Part shown: positions 8,082-15,670 of the stretch, in pieces | Position numbering within the stretch: the stretch's first letter is position 1 | Layout of the letters: the number at the start of each line of letters is the position of its first letter | Source: an uncultured Planctomycetaceae bacterium | GTDB taxonomy: Bacteria > Planctomycetota > Planctomycetia > Planctomycetales > Planctomycetaceae | Assembly (NCBI GenBank): GCA_903823545.1 | Contig: CAIJTL010000630.1 | Coordinates: 1 to 15,686, forward strand | Reading direction: 5' to 3' | DNA: 15,686 bases | Position numbers and translations under genes: made by a program | Notes under the pieces: model-generated | Told to the model about the DNA's origin: nothing | The model's database searches: none | Seen by the model: the letters and a program-made list of their open reading frames with translations, nothing else

Positions 8082-8110
8082 GTTTTGTTAGTTGTTGAGT
8101 TCGTGCGAGT

Positions 8111-8200
8111 TAACCCGAAGCGTTAGCGAGGGCGAACTCCCCCAAGCATTCGGGATTCATCGCATTGTGAAGCGTTCGCCCTCGCTAACGCTTCGGGTTA
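8111..8200. repeat. Perfect 27-bp-arm palindrome between permease and ATPase genes
   Basis: Arms 8111-8137 and 8174-8200 are perfect reverse complements (27 of 27) with a 36-nt loop. The left arm starts TAACCCGAAGCGTTAGCGAG. It fills most of the 140-nt gap between permease stop and ATPase start, so it would be transcribed within the exporter operon and form a very stable hairpin. No T-run follows it in the direction of transcription, so it is unlikely to be a simple terminator. Confidence 0.9.
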
Positions 8201-8221
8201 GTTTGAGAAACTCACGATCCC

Positions 8222-9361
8222 TCAACCTCGGAACACGATCGCTGGTTCGAGGACTAGGACCTTATGCATGCTGGCCACGCTGGTCAGCATGATGATGAAA
8301 AACACGGCGGCGCCCGTCCCGGCGAATGCGGCCCAGGTGATGTGCAGGCCCGCGAGCACCGTCACTTGGCTGGTGCCAATGAAGAACAACGCGGTCAGCC
8401 CAATACCGATCCCATAACCCGAACCGCCAACGAGCAGCCCCTGTAACAGGATCATCTGCACGAGTCGCAGGTTCGTGACCCCCATTGCCTTGAGTGCCCC
8501 AAACTGTTTCAGGTTTTCGATGGTGAAGAGATAAAACGTCTGCCCGGTGATGGCCGCTCCGACGATGAAGCCGAGCGTTATTGTGATCCCGAAATTCACC
8601 GGAATGCCGGTCGAGCTGAGAAAGTATTTGATCGTCTTCCAAATGAACTGCTCGCGAGTTAACGCCATCAGCCCCGTCTGTTGCTCGATCTGTTTGCAGA
8701 CAGCAGTCGCATCAAGTCCCTCGCTGGATTGAGCTAGCACAAACGACATTAGGCGTCCGTCATTCGGCACATAGCCCGCCGCTGTCGAGTATTTCGTGAA
8801 CAAGATCGGCAGCGTCGTGAACGGTGCCGACGCTTTGCAGATGCCGACAAGGACCGCGCGGCGATTGTTGATTTGAATGACTCGCCCAAGTCGGTACGGC
8901 TCCTGCGGCCACATGTATTCGTAGCCCGCTTTATCGATGATGACTGCATCGGGCTGTTTCAAATCAGCGAGCTTGCCGACGATCATCTCTGCTGGAGCGC
9001 CGACAAATGTCGCGTCATCGAGACCAAGCACAACCAAGCTGCGCGAGTTCCCGTCTTCCAGCCGCGCGAGCAACTGACCTTTATAAAGCCGCACGGCCCA
9101 TGCGACTCCGGGCACGCCACGTACCCGATGCAGATCAGCGTCTGGCAATGCGGGAACTTCGTCGATGAAGCGGACCTTGTTGTCCATGACCCAAATGTTG
9201 GCATCGCGCACGTCGAGAATTTGACTTGCCGTCCGTCCGATGATCCCCATGAAGATCGAGACTTGTTGCGACATCAGCAGCGTGGCGAACGCGACTCCGA
9301 AAATCAGGCCGAGGTATTTTCCGCGATCGCCGGTCAACATCCGAAAGGCGAGCCAGTTCAT
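8222..9361 (-). CDS. DevC/MacB-like ABC transporter permease (FtsX domain)
   Basis: An inner-membrane subunit of 379 residues with the four-helix topology of FtsX/DevC permeases. One helix lies near the N-terminus (about 13-42, GLIFGVAFATLLMSQQVSIF), followed by a large periplasmic region. Three helices are clustered in the last 130 residues (INFG-like NFGITITLGFIVGAAITGQ, then MILLQGLLVGGSGYGIGIGL, and AFAGTGAAVFFIIMLTSVAS). The stretch ENLKQFGALKAMGVTNLRLV is the typical cytoplasmic coupling segment of the family. The start overlaps the repressor stop (ATGA at 9358-9361), so the two are translationally coupled. With the ATPase and the adaptor it makes a complete inner-membrane exporter; only a TolC-like outer channel is absent from the window. 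Confidence 0.94.
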   Translation of the reverse strand: MNWLAFRMLTGDRGKYLGLIFGVAFATLLMSQQVSIFMGIIGRTASQILDVRDANIWVMDNKVRFIDEVPALPDADLHRVRGVPGVAWAVRLYKGQLLARLEDGNSRSLVVLGLDDATFVGAPAEMIVGKLADLKQPDAVIIDKAGYEYMWPQEPYRLGRVIQINNRRAVLVGICKASAPFTTLPILFTKYSTAAGYVPNDGRLMSFVLAQSSEGLDATAVCKQIEQQTGLMALTREQFIWKTIKYFLSSTGIPVNFGITITLGFIVGAAITGQTFYLFTIENLKQFGALKAMGVTNLRLVQMILLQGLLVGGSGYGIGIGLTALFFIGTSQVTVLAGLHITWAAFAGTGAAVFFIIMLTSVASMHKVLVLEPAIVFRG

Positions 9362-10047
9362 CGCGAACCTCGCTTTCGAGCGGGTCGATCAACGCGATGA
9401 GTTGTTCCGGATGTAGGCGGCTTTTTCGTGGTTAATCGTTGCTTCGTGGCCTGTTGAATTGCGGCCAAGCTGAATGACGTGATGTGTTCCGCAAGTTTCT
9501 TCACACCGAACGCGGCGACTGCTGTCTCACCCGTCAACTCGATCATCACCGCTTGTCCCACGCGATGATGCAAGCACTGTCCGACAATGCTCAACGCGGT
9601 CAGCCAGCGTTCCTTTTCCGAAGAATTCGGCATCAGCTCGGTGAGAACACCGATCAGCATACCGTGCATCGGACGAACGTAATCGCGGACGAACTCGGCA
9701 CACGCTCGAGTCGGCAAGACCATCTCGCGCATCAGCAGTTGGCCGTGCCACGCTGGGTCGTGATCGACAGCGACACGGTTCAAGAACGTCGTGACAAAGC
9801 TCAGCAACTTTTCTTCGGCGGGAGTCTCCGCGTCCCACTGCGGCAACGGAACGCGATCCATGCAACCTTGGGCCGCGTGTTTCACTGCTGCGACGTAGAA
9901 GCCTTCTTTGTCCTCAAAGTGGTAGCTGATCGCGGCGAGATTTGTCCCTGCTTCTTGGCTGATTTCGCGAACGGTCGTCGCGCGATATCCACGCTCGGCA
10001 AAGATCGGCCCAGCCGCATTCAGCAATCGCAATCGAGTCTCATCCAC
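9358..10047 (-). CDS. TetR-family repressor, CecR-like
   Basis: A 229-residue DNA-binding regulator. The N-terminal helix-turn-helix is typical of TetR proteins (residues about 8-52: ALL-type helix LLNAAGPIFAERGYRATTVR, then EISQEAGTNLAAISYHFEDK). The C-terminal ligand domain contains LLMREMVLPTRACAEFVRDY, which resembles the CecR (YbiH) subfamily with the DUF1956-type domain. Escherichia coli cecR also heads an operon for an ABC exporter and its HlyD-like adaptor (ybhGFSR), the same arrangement as here. The C-terminus ends in a basic tail (VDRPARKRGSR). It is first in the operon and overlaps the permease gene by 4 nt. The tandem dyad 44-81 bp upstream is probably its own operator, giving autoregulation and control of the exporter. 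The inducer is unknown. Confidence 0.93.
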   Translation of the reverse strand: MDETRLRLLNAAGPIFAERGYRATTVREISQEAGTNLAAISYHFEDKEGFYVAAVKHAAQGCMDRVPLPQWDAETPAEEKLLSFVTTFLNRVAVDHDPAWHGQLLMREMVLPTRACAEFVRDYVRPMHGMLIGVLTELMPNSSEKERWLTALSIVGQCLHHRVGQAVMIELTGETAVAAFGVKKLAEHITSFSLAAIQQATKQRLTTKKPPTSGTTHRVDRPARKRGSR

Positions 10048-10084
10048 TTCGTAGTCTCCGCGCCAGAATCAAACTGGCTGGCGG

Positions 10085-10112
10085 AGTCTATCAAACGTTT
10101 GTTTGAATTCAA
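10085..10112 (-). promoter_or_regulatory. Candidate promoter of the exporter operon
   Basis: On the minus strand TTGAAT (10112-10107) and TAGACT (10090-10085) stand 16 bp apart, each matching 4 of 6 bases of the sigma-70 consensus. The pair overlaps the dyad operator, so a bound repressor would block it. The match is modest and the call rests mainly on position, about 38 bp before the start codon of the repressor. Confidence 0.35.
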
Positions 10113-10128
10113 ACACTTGTTTGAATTC
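10091..10128. promoter_or_regulatory. Tandem dyad operator for the TetR-like repressor
   Basis: Two 18-bp direct repeats (10091-10108 and 10109-10126, 16 of 18 identical) each contain the dyad TCAAAC-N4-GTTTGA. In the second copy the dyad extends to 10-bp perfect arms, GAATTCAAAC (10105-10114) and GTTTGAATTC (10119-10128). The junction GTTTGAATTCAAAC is itself a perfect 14-bp palindrome. Such paired dyads next to a tetR-type gene usually bind two repressor dimers. Confidence 0.7.
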
Positions 10129-10159
10129 TTCATACTCAGCCTGGCCGTATCGAAAGTCA

Positions 10160-10222
10160 GTAGGACGGGCACTCTTGCCCGTCGAGTTGCCGTAAGACGA
10201 CGGGCAAAAGTGCCCGTCCTAC
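10160..10222. repeat. 25-bp-arm palindrome downstream of the cupin gene
   Basis: Arms 10160-10184 and 10198-10222 are reverse complements in 24 of 25 positions, with a 13-nt loop. The left arm begins GTAGGACGGGCACTCTTGCC, and each arm contains a smaller dyad (GACGGGCA/TGCCCGTC-type). It begins 7 nt after the cupin stop in the direction of transcription and could stabilise or end that transcript, but has no T-run. Confidence 0.85.
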
Positions 10223-10228
10223 ATGTCC

Positions 10229-10639
10229 TCAACGATTTGTGGGACAGAATGCCGTAGCTGGCCACGGGCCGGGGATGAACTCGGCTTCACCCTCACCAGG
10301 CCATGGGGGCATGGTGATTGCTATGATGGAGACGGCGGCATCCGCCGCCGCTCGAAATTGAAAATGAGTTCCCAGCGGGATCGTCAGGCAGATGCCCGGC
10401 TCTAATGTGACGAACTCTTCTCGCTCATCTTGCTTGCGCCAGATTTCGCCGCGACCCGAAAGTACGAACCATATCTCTTCCACGGTTCGGTGAGTGACAG
10501 CTTGGGCGATCTTGCCCGCTGCCAACTCAAAGTGTGCCATGCCACCAGCCGTAAGTCCGAGCAGCACTCGAACATCGGAGCCATCGGGAGCGACGACCGT
10601 TGGATCAATTGGAAGTCGCATGGTGGCGAAGTCAGTCAT
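10229..10639 (-). CDS. Small cupin-domain protein
   Basis: A 136-residue single-domain cupin. Cupin motif 1 is seen as THRTVEEIWFVLSGRGEIW (residues 49-67) and motif 2 as PGICLTIPLGTHFQFR (81-96). The expected HxH pair of motif 1 is reduced to H50, with Thr at the second position; E54 or E55 and H92 remain, so metal binding may be altered or use three ligands. The substrate cannot be named. The ATG at 10639 and the in-frame ATG at 10621 both lack a clear ribosome binding site; the longer form is given. It follows the acyltransferase gene by 30 nt on the same strand, so the two may be cotranscribed. Confidence 0.85.
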   Translation of the reverse strand: MTDFATMRLPIDPTVVAPDGSDVRVLLGLTAGGMAHFELAAGKIAQAVTHRTVEEIWFVLSGRGEIWRKQDEREEFVTLEPGICLTIPLGTHFQFRAAADAAVSIIAITMPPWPGEGEAEFIPGPWPATAFCPTNR

Positions 10640-10669
10640 GGCACATCAGCTCAATCGGTTCTGCAAAAG

Positions 10670-11917
10670 TTAAGCAAAACCTGGTTCAGTGGCTCGCCGA
10701 TCGGAAGACGGCTTCGGTTTGGCTTGCGCGGCTTCCTGGCGACGTTTTAGCCATTGCATCACCGGTTGCTCCACGCAGTAGAACGAAGTAGCGGCCAGCA
10801 AGTAAGTGATCGCCACGGTGACACAGACATAAGCGACGTGTCCCAACCATGACTCGGCAAGAGAAACCGGCCAGTGTCGTAAGAGAAGTTCCAACACGAC
10901 CATGTGCCAAAGATAGATTCCATAAGAGAGTTTTGCGGTCCACTCGAATGCTCGATTGTCGAGCAAGCGGCCAAGGCATCTTGAGTGGTGGAGTGCAACG
11001 AGCAGTCCGGTGATCAATGCTGGGAATAGTGGCCAATGGTAGAAGAGGTACCAGAGGTGTCCGGCATTCATGAGGCGGCTCAGCCCGCTTAGAGGAATCG
11101 CTTCCGGATAGACGTCGATTGCCAATCCAAGTAAGCATGCCAGAGCGAGCAGATCGAACTTGTTGAAGTGTGTCGTCGAAGACTCAATTGCATCGACGTC
11201 TCGTCTTGGCCAACGAACGAGCAGACCGGCGGCTACGCTGCCGAAAAGAAAATGAGCAAATAGTCCGAGCGGATTTTTGGCGGGAAGCCAGTCGATGGCG
11301 ATGGCGTGCAGCGGGTCCGACGTGATTGCAGTATTCGACGAAGCGAAGCTGAACGCCAGAAAGCATCGTTGCAGAATCACGATCAAGAGTTGCGTCCCGA
11401 AAATGTAGGCGAGCCCCAAGTCAATTCTTCGAATGCGATTCAGTCCAAGAGCCCACAGAGGCAGCATCAGGTAGAAGCAAATCTCGACGCTGATTGACCA
11501 CAATGGAGCATTGATTGGAGTTGGAAAGAAAGTGCTCCAGTGCATCCAATTCGTGAATGTGAGAGAGGTCAGCAGTCGCCATTCAGTTGTGGCGGTTCGG
11601 TCCGCAAACAGATACGTGCAGATCAAAAGGCAGAGGACATATCCTGGCACGATTCTCGATAATCGTGACATTGCGTAACTGCTCATTTTTGGCCGAGATC
11701 GTTCGCCCAGTGCCGCTTGCCAAAACGGAAGCGACAGAAGCATCCCGCTCAAGACAAAAAAGATCGCCACGCCGAGAGCACCATGAATGCGGATGATGCT
11801 TTGCCAACCGGTTTGGCTCACGTCGAATTGCATCGCGATGTGATGGGCGACGACCCACAAACAGGCAAACGCTCTCAGCCCATCGGCCCCTTGAATTCGT
11901 TGAGGTTTATTCCGCAT
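10670..11917 (-). CDS. Acyltransferase family 3 membrane protein (OafA/YrhL type)
   Basis: An integral membrane protein of about 415 residues that would transfer acyl groups, commonly O-acetyl, to a cell-surface glycan or other extracytoplasmic acceptor. The N-terminus has the family opening (QGADGLRAFACLWVVAHH, with the likely catalytic His pair at 25-26), then GVAIFFVLSGMLLSLPF, the RLSRIVPGYVLCL helix and the diagnostic WSISVEICFYLMLPL (about 140-154). About ten hydrophobic helices follow, and the protein ends in a basic cytoplasmic tail. The ATG at 11917 is chosen because GGAG lies 10 nt upstream; an in-frame ATG at 11947 would add ten residues and has no ribosome binding site. The acceptor is unknown. 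Confidence 0.9.
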   Translation of the reverse strand: MRNKPQRIQGADGLRAFACLWVVAHHIAMQFDVSQTGWQSIIRIHGALGVAIFFVLSGMLLSLPFWQAALGERSRPKMSSYAMSRLSRIVPGYVLCLLICTYLFADRTATTEWRLLTSLTFTNWMHWSTFFPTPINAPLWSISVEICFYLMLPLWALGLNRIRRIDLGLAYIFGTQLLIVILQRCFLAFSFASSNTAITSDPLHAIAIDWLPAKNPLGLFAHFLFGSVAAGLLVRWPRRDVDAIESSTTHFNKFDLLALACLLGLAIDVYPEAIPLSGLSRLMNAGHLWYLFYHWPLFPALITGLLVALHHSRCLGRLLDNRAFEWTAKLSYGIYLWHMVVLELLLRHWPVSLAESWLGHVAYVCVTVAITYLLAATSFYCVEQPVMQWLKRRQEAAQAKPKPSSDRRATEPGFA

Positions 11918-12366
11918 CTTGAGTCGTCTCCGTGTTGAGCCAGTCATCCAAGAAAATGCTGGCCTAGCTCAACACATCAAATCGCAAACGCCATTCCGAC
12001 AATTAACTTGCACCGAATGCGTCGATTTCTGGAGTACTCGCTACCGAATCGGTGGCATCAAATGATGCTATTTCGCCTCGCGGAGATGCCGATTGACCTC
12101 AGGTGTCAAGAATCGTTGTCACTTGGTTTCGCATTGGATTGTGATTGCGCTGATGAGGTTAAGGCGGCTGAATCTGCCGGATTTCGGTCCCGGTCGAGGG
12201 CCGACGGGCAATATTTCTTCGAAAAAGGGCTGGCGGGTGACGGGTTGCAGGCGTCAGCGACGGTAATCCCCTTCACAGTCGAAAAGAATGGCCGTTTTTC
12301 CCTTGATTGAATCTCTTCAAACGAAGTCAAATCCCATTTCTCCCCCCACTGTCTGGAGTGTTGTCG
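11918..12366. other. Intergenic region between divergent genes
   Basis: This 449-nt gap must hold the promoters of the acyltransferase gene (leftward) and the LEPR/RTX gene (rightward). No convincing -35/-10 pair was found on either strand. It holds a 9-bp inverted repeat (11932-11940 with 11967-11975, GTGTTGAGC), which would extend with CAG/CTG after a bulge and lies next to the acyltransferase ribosome binding site. A frame of 100 codons at 12008-12310 is not considered a gene. Confidence 0.6.
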
Positions 12367-15300
12367 ATGAAGCGGTTTATTTGGTGCTTGCCGAAAGTCT
12401 CGATTGGTAACTCACGTTCGCGGCGAAATCAGATTCGCAGCTTAGTTCAAAGCGAAGTGCTCGAACCGCGTGCCCTGATGTCGGCAACGCAGCCAGAAAT
12501 GATTGACGAAGAAATTGTCGAAGTGACGGGGTCCGAAGAGGTTCTGGAGTTCGGCGATCCAGACATGGATTTCATCGCTTATCAAACCTTCGGCGGGTCT
12601 TTCACGCCACCGGCCGTTTCTCAGTTCACGTCACGTGAAGAGTTCGGCGACTACTTGGTGCAGCGTGCGTTGGCACAGTACGACGGCCTCTTCGGTCAAG
12701 CGGCTTGGTTCTATCGCGGCCCGATTTACTACGCGGCGGCTGACGGTGTCCTCGCTCAAGCGGTTCCGACACAGCGAGTCGATCACTCCGAAACCAACGT
12801 GCAAGTCAACGGAATCGACGAAGGAGACTTGATCGAGAACGACGGCAAGCACCTGTATGTCCTCAACGGCAACGACTTGTTGATCATGCAGGCGTATCCG
12901 GCGGGTGAGATGAAGGAACTCTCGCGGACTCGGTTTGAAGGCTACGCGATTGCCGAATATCTCGACGGTGATCGGTTGACCGTGATCTCGCAGGAATACA
13001 GCTACGGTGGTGGTGGAGGAGGAATCTATTACTCCTCAATGATCCGCTTCGCACCAACCTCAACAACGACTGTGGTTAGCACGTTTGATGTTTCCAATCC
13101 GTCCAAGCCGACGTTGGAGAAACAGACTCGACTCGACGGCCACTATGTCGATTCGAGAGCGTTCAACGGGCAGGTTCACATCATCACGAGCAACGACATT
13201 TCGTTGCCCGCTCCGGAGATTGATGGCACGACCACGATCGAAAATCCGTGGTACTACTTCGCTGACGATGTTGCTTATGAGACTGTTCCGATCGAAGAGG
13301 TCGAAGAGTCAATCGTGGATGGTCCGGTGAGCGATCAGATGAAGATTGCACCGATCACGCTCAGCGTTGAAGTACAGACGATTGAAGTTCCGAAGTACGA
13401 ATCGCGTGAGGCTTACGTTGCTCGCATCCAGGCCAATCTCGATTCACTCATTGATTCCGCATTGCCGAAATATGAGAGCTTGGTCGCCAACGGTCTGGCG
13501 GCGAACGGAGCGATCAGCGAAGTTGGTGCGATCTCGCGAGTGACCGGAGTTGATTCTGATTCGTTGCTTTCGGTCGTGTCGATCAACACCAGAGATTTTG
13601 AACCGGGCTTGGATAGTTCGAGTTCCGTGCTCGCTAATTGGACGAACGGCATTCACGCGAACGGCGAGCATTTGTATGTCTTCTCGCCTGATTACAGCTC
13701 TGGATCGACTCAGACTCACATCTTGGAATTCTCGTGGGCGAACGGCGAACGTGAGATTGAGTTGATCGGAAACGGCGTTGTGAACGGCACATTGCTGAAT
13801 CAGTTCTCTGCAGATGAACACGACGGTCGCTTGCGAATTGCGACGACGACCTTCAACTACAACTCAGAGACCGGAGCTTTTACGCAAGCCAATAACGTCA
13901 CCGTGTTGGAAAACGTTGGCGGAACGCTGACTCAAGTGGGCGCGGTCGAGGACTTCGCGCCAGGCGAGCGGATTTACTCGGTTCGCTTTGATGGCGACCG
14001 TGCGTTCGTCGTCACGTTCCGACAAGTCGATCCGCTGTTCGTGTTCGACCTGAGCGATCCGGCGGCTCCGGTGATCACCGGAGAACTCAAAGTCCCCGGC
14101 TATTCAAGCTATCTGCAAGTCATCGACGACAACTACTTGCTCGCGATCGGACGAAGCACCGATACGCAGGCGGTGAAGGTCGCGTTGTATGACATCAGCG
14201 ATCCTGCGAATCCGACAGAAGTCGATGAAGACATTTTGCCAAGCTGGACTTGGTCGGTCGCCGAATGGGATTCCAAGGCGGTCGGTTGGTTCGCGGCTCA
14301 CGAAACACTGGCGATTCCCACTTCGGGATATGACTACGAAAGCGGCTACCACAACGAGCTGATGGTCTTCCACATCGATGTCTCGGCGACGGGTGAAGCG
14401 GCGATCGAACTCACGGGAAGCGTGGCAGACGATGGCTACATCAATCGTAGTGCCTACATCGCAAACACGCTCTACACGATTTCCAATAACTCGGTGATCG
14501 CTACGGACATCAACAGTCCGAAGCACGTGTTGGGACAGTTTGATTTCAGCTACGAGCCGTACCTCGCGACGCTCAGCATCGAGCCGATCTACACCGAAAC
14601 TGACGACGGTGCGTCTGATTGGGAATACGTCGATGCGCCGGAAACGTTAGAGGAAGCGGAGAATGTCCTGACGCTTGCGGCGGTCAACGTCATCACGAAT
14701 CAAGTTCGTGTCACTCTGCTGGAAGAGGGAGGCCAAATCAACATTGTCGCGAAGGGAGATGACCTGCGTATCAGCAAGGTCGGGAAAGGTCGCCAAGATG
14801 TCTCGCTGACCGATGCCACATCGCTGTTGATCGAAGGGACTGACAAGGGAGACAAGATCAATCTCGACTTCACTCGGTTGAACGTGTCGAGCTTGCAAGA
14901 GATCAACGTGAGCGGCGACGGTGGCTCCGATCGGATCGCGGTGGTCGGCGTGAATAAAGCTTATGTCGGTTCGCTCGCTCTCGAAGGTGGTGATGGCAAC
15001 GATGTGCTGAATGTGGCTGCCGGCATCAAACAGTCAGTCGGACTCTTTGGTGGCGACGGTAACGACAGCCTTTCCGGAGGTAGCGGCAACGACACGCTCG
15101 AAGGAGCCGCTGGAAACGACGAGCTGCGTGGCAACACCGGCAACGATTTGCTGATTGGCGGCGATGGCAACGACACGCTTCGAGGCAACGACGGGAACGA
15201 TACGCTCGGTGGCGGACTCGGCAACGACAAGCTGTATGGCGGCAACGGCAACGACGCGATCAGCGGCGGTGACGGCAACGATAGCGCTTACGGCGACGCT

Positions 15301-15522
15301 GGTGACGACACAGTTTTAGGCGATGCCGGTAACGATCAGCTTTATGGTGGAGCCGGCAGAGACATCGTCCTCGGTGGCGATGGCGATGACTTCGTCGATG
15401 GTGGTGCGTCGTCCGACACACTCTCTGGCGGCAGTGGACGCAACGTTGTTCTCGGTCTCCGCTCAGAGATCAACAAGGCGTTTACGTTCTCCGCCGATTG
15501 GTTGGATTTGTTGAATAGCTAA
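12367..15522 (+). CDS. Exported LEPR-motif, beta-propeller and RTX-repeat protein
   Basis: A 1051-residue surface or secreted protein. A basic N-terminus without an ordinary hydrophobic signal is followed by LEPRALMSA (32-40), which matches the LEPRxLL-type motif at the start of many large exported planctomycete proteins. Residues about 143-760 fit the secreted beta-propeller family (Beta_propel): [20 protein letters not shown], then repeated blades such as [35 protein letters not shown] and [16 protein letters not shown]. The C-terminus has 15 consecutive RTX nonapeptides (GGxGNDxLx, bases 15049-15453) that bind calcium in a parallel beta-roll, ending in [12 protein letters not shown]. The ATG at 12367 has GGAG 8 nt upstream; the in-frame ATG at 12307 has none. 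RTX tails usually mean type I secretion, but no dedicated exporter lies beside it. Adhesion or enzymatic function cannot be decided. Confidence 0.9.
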   Translation: MKRFIWCLPKVSIGNSRSRRNQIRSLVQSEVLEPRALMSATQPEMIDEEIVEVTGSEEVLEFGDPDMDFIAYQTFGGSFTPPAVSQFTSREEFGDYLVQRALAQYDGLFGQAAWFYRGPIYYAAADGVLAQAVPTQRVDHSETNVQVNGIDEGDLIENDGKHLYVLNGNDLLIMQAYPAGEMKELSRTRFEGYAIAEYLDGDRLTVISQEYSYGGGGGGIYYSSMIRFAPTSTTTVVSTFDVSNPSKPTLEKQTRLDGHYVDSRAFNGQVHIITSNDISLPAPEIDGTTTIENPWYYFADDVAYETVPIEEVEESIVDGPVSDQMKIAPITLSVEVQTIEVPKYESREAYVARIQANLDSLIDSALPKYESLVANGLAANGAISEVGAISRVTGVDSDSLLSVVSINTRDFEPGLDSSSSVLANWTNGIHANGEHLYVFSPDYSSGSTQTHILEFSWANGEREIELIGNGVVNGTLLNQFSADEHDGRLRIATTTFNYNSETGAFTQANNVTVLENVGGTLTQVGAVEDFAPGERIYSVRFDGDRAFVVTFRQVDPLFVFDLSDPAAPVITGELKVPGYSSYLQVIDDNYLLAIGRSTDTQAVKVALYDISDPANPTEVDEDILPSWTWSVAEWDSKAVGWFAAHETLAIPTSGYDYESGYHNELMVFHIDVSATGEAAIELTGSVADDGYINRSAYIANTLYTISNNSVIATDINSPKHVLGQFDFSYEPYLATLSIEPIYTETDDGASDWEYVDAPETLEEAENVLTLAAVNVITNQVRVTLLEEGGQINIVAKGDDLRISKVGKGRQDVSLTDATSLLIEGTDKGDKINLDFTRLNVSSLQEINVSGDGGSDRIAVVGVNKAYVGSLALEGGDGNDVLNVAAGIKQSVGLFGGDGNDSLSGGSGNDTLEGAAGNDELRGNTGNDLLIGGDGNDTLRGNDGNDTLGGGLGNDKLYGGNGNDAISGGDGNDSAYGDAGDDTVLGDAGNDQLYGGAGRDIVLGGDGDDFVDGGASSDTLSGGSGRNVVLGLRSEINKAFTFSADWLDLLNS
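15049..15453 (+). repeat. Fifteen tandem RTX nonapeptide codons (27-bp units)
   Basis: The reading frame repeats a 27-bp unit 15 times without interruption. Units read [36 protein letters not shown] and so on; the final three ([27 protein letters not shown]) diverge. One isolated unit, GGDGNDVLN, stands earlier. The DNA copies vary at many codon third positions, so the array is old rather than freshly amplified. Confidence 0.93.
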
Positions 15523-15549
15523 TGCTCGAACGAGCGAAGTTCGCAAACC

Positions 15550-15570
15550 CCACCGAGCTCGTCTCGGTGG
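15550..15570 (+). terminator. First hairpin after the LEPR/RTX gene
   Basis: CCACCGAG (15550-15557) pairs with CTCGGTGG (15563-15570) over the loop CTCGT, 27 nt after the stop codon. It is followed by ATTTGGGCCTTT, a weak T-run, so termination here is possible but less clear than at the second hairpin. Confidence 0.55.
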
Positions 15571-15637
15571 ATTTGGGCCTTTGCACAACGGGTTGCTTCA
15601 CCTGAAAACGTGACCGCGTAGTGCAAAAGCCCGCGAG

Positions 15638-15670
15638 CCACTGAGGCAAGCTCAGTGGGGGCCTTTTGTT
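15638..15670 (+). terminator. Second hairpin with T-run, rho-independent terminator
   Basis: CCACTGAG (15638-15645) pairs with CTCAGTGG (15651-15658) over the loop GCAAG and is followed by GGGCCTTTTGTT. On the other strand the hairpin is followed by GGCTTTTGC, so it may end transcription from both sides. Confidence 0.7.

Noticed and set aside
8111..8200. Palindrome as a rho-independent terminator
   Set aside because: No T-run follows on the minus strand, and termination here would cut the exporter operon between permease and ATPase.
9484..10257. Plus-strand frame of 257 codons opposite the TetR gene
   Set aside because: It runs through the operator and palindrome and is antisense to a clear TetR protein; no family resemblance was seen.
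12008..12310. 100-codon frame upstream of the LEPR/RTX gene
   Set aside because: There is no ribosome binding site, no recognisable domain, and the composition is unlike a protein; more likely leader and promoter DNA.
14961..15278. Minus-strand frame with a Ser/Pro/Leu-rich repeat
   Set aside because: It is the exact shadow of the RTX repeat coding region.
15049..15453. Regular 27-bp repeat as a possible CRISPR or minisatellite
   Set aside because: The repeats have no spacers and encode RTX nonapeptides in frame.
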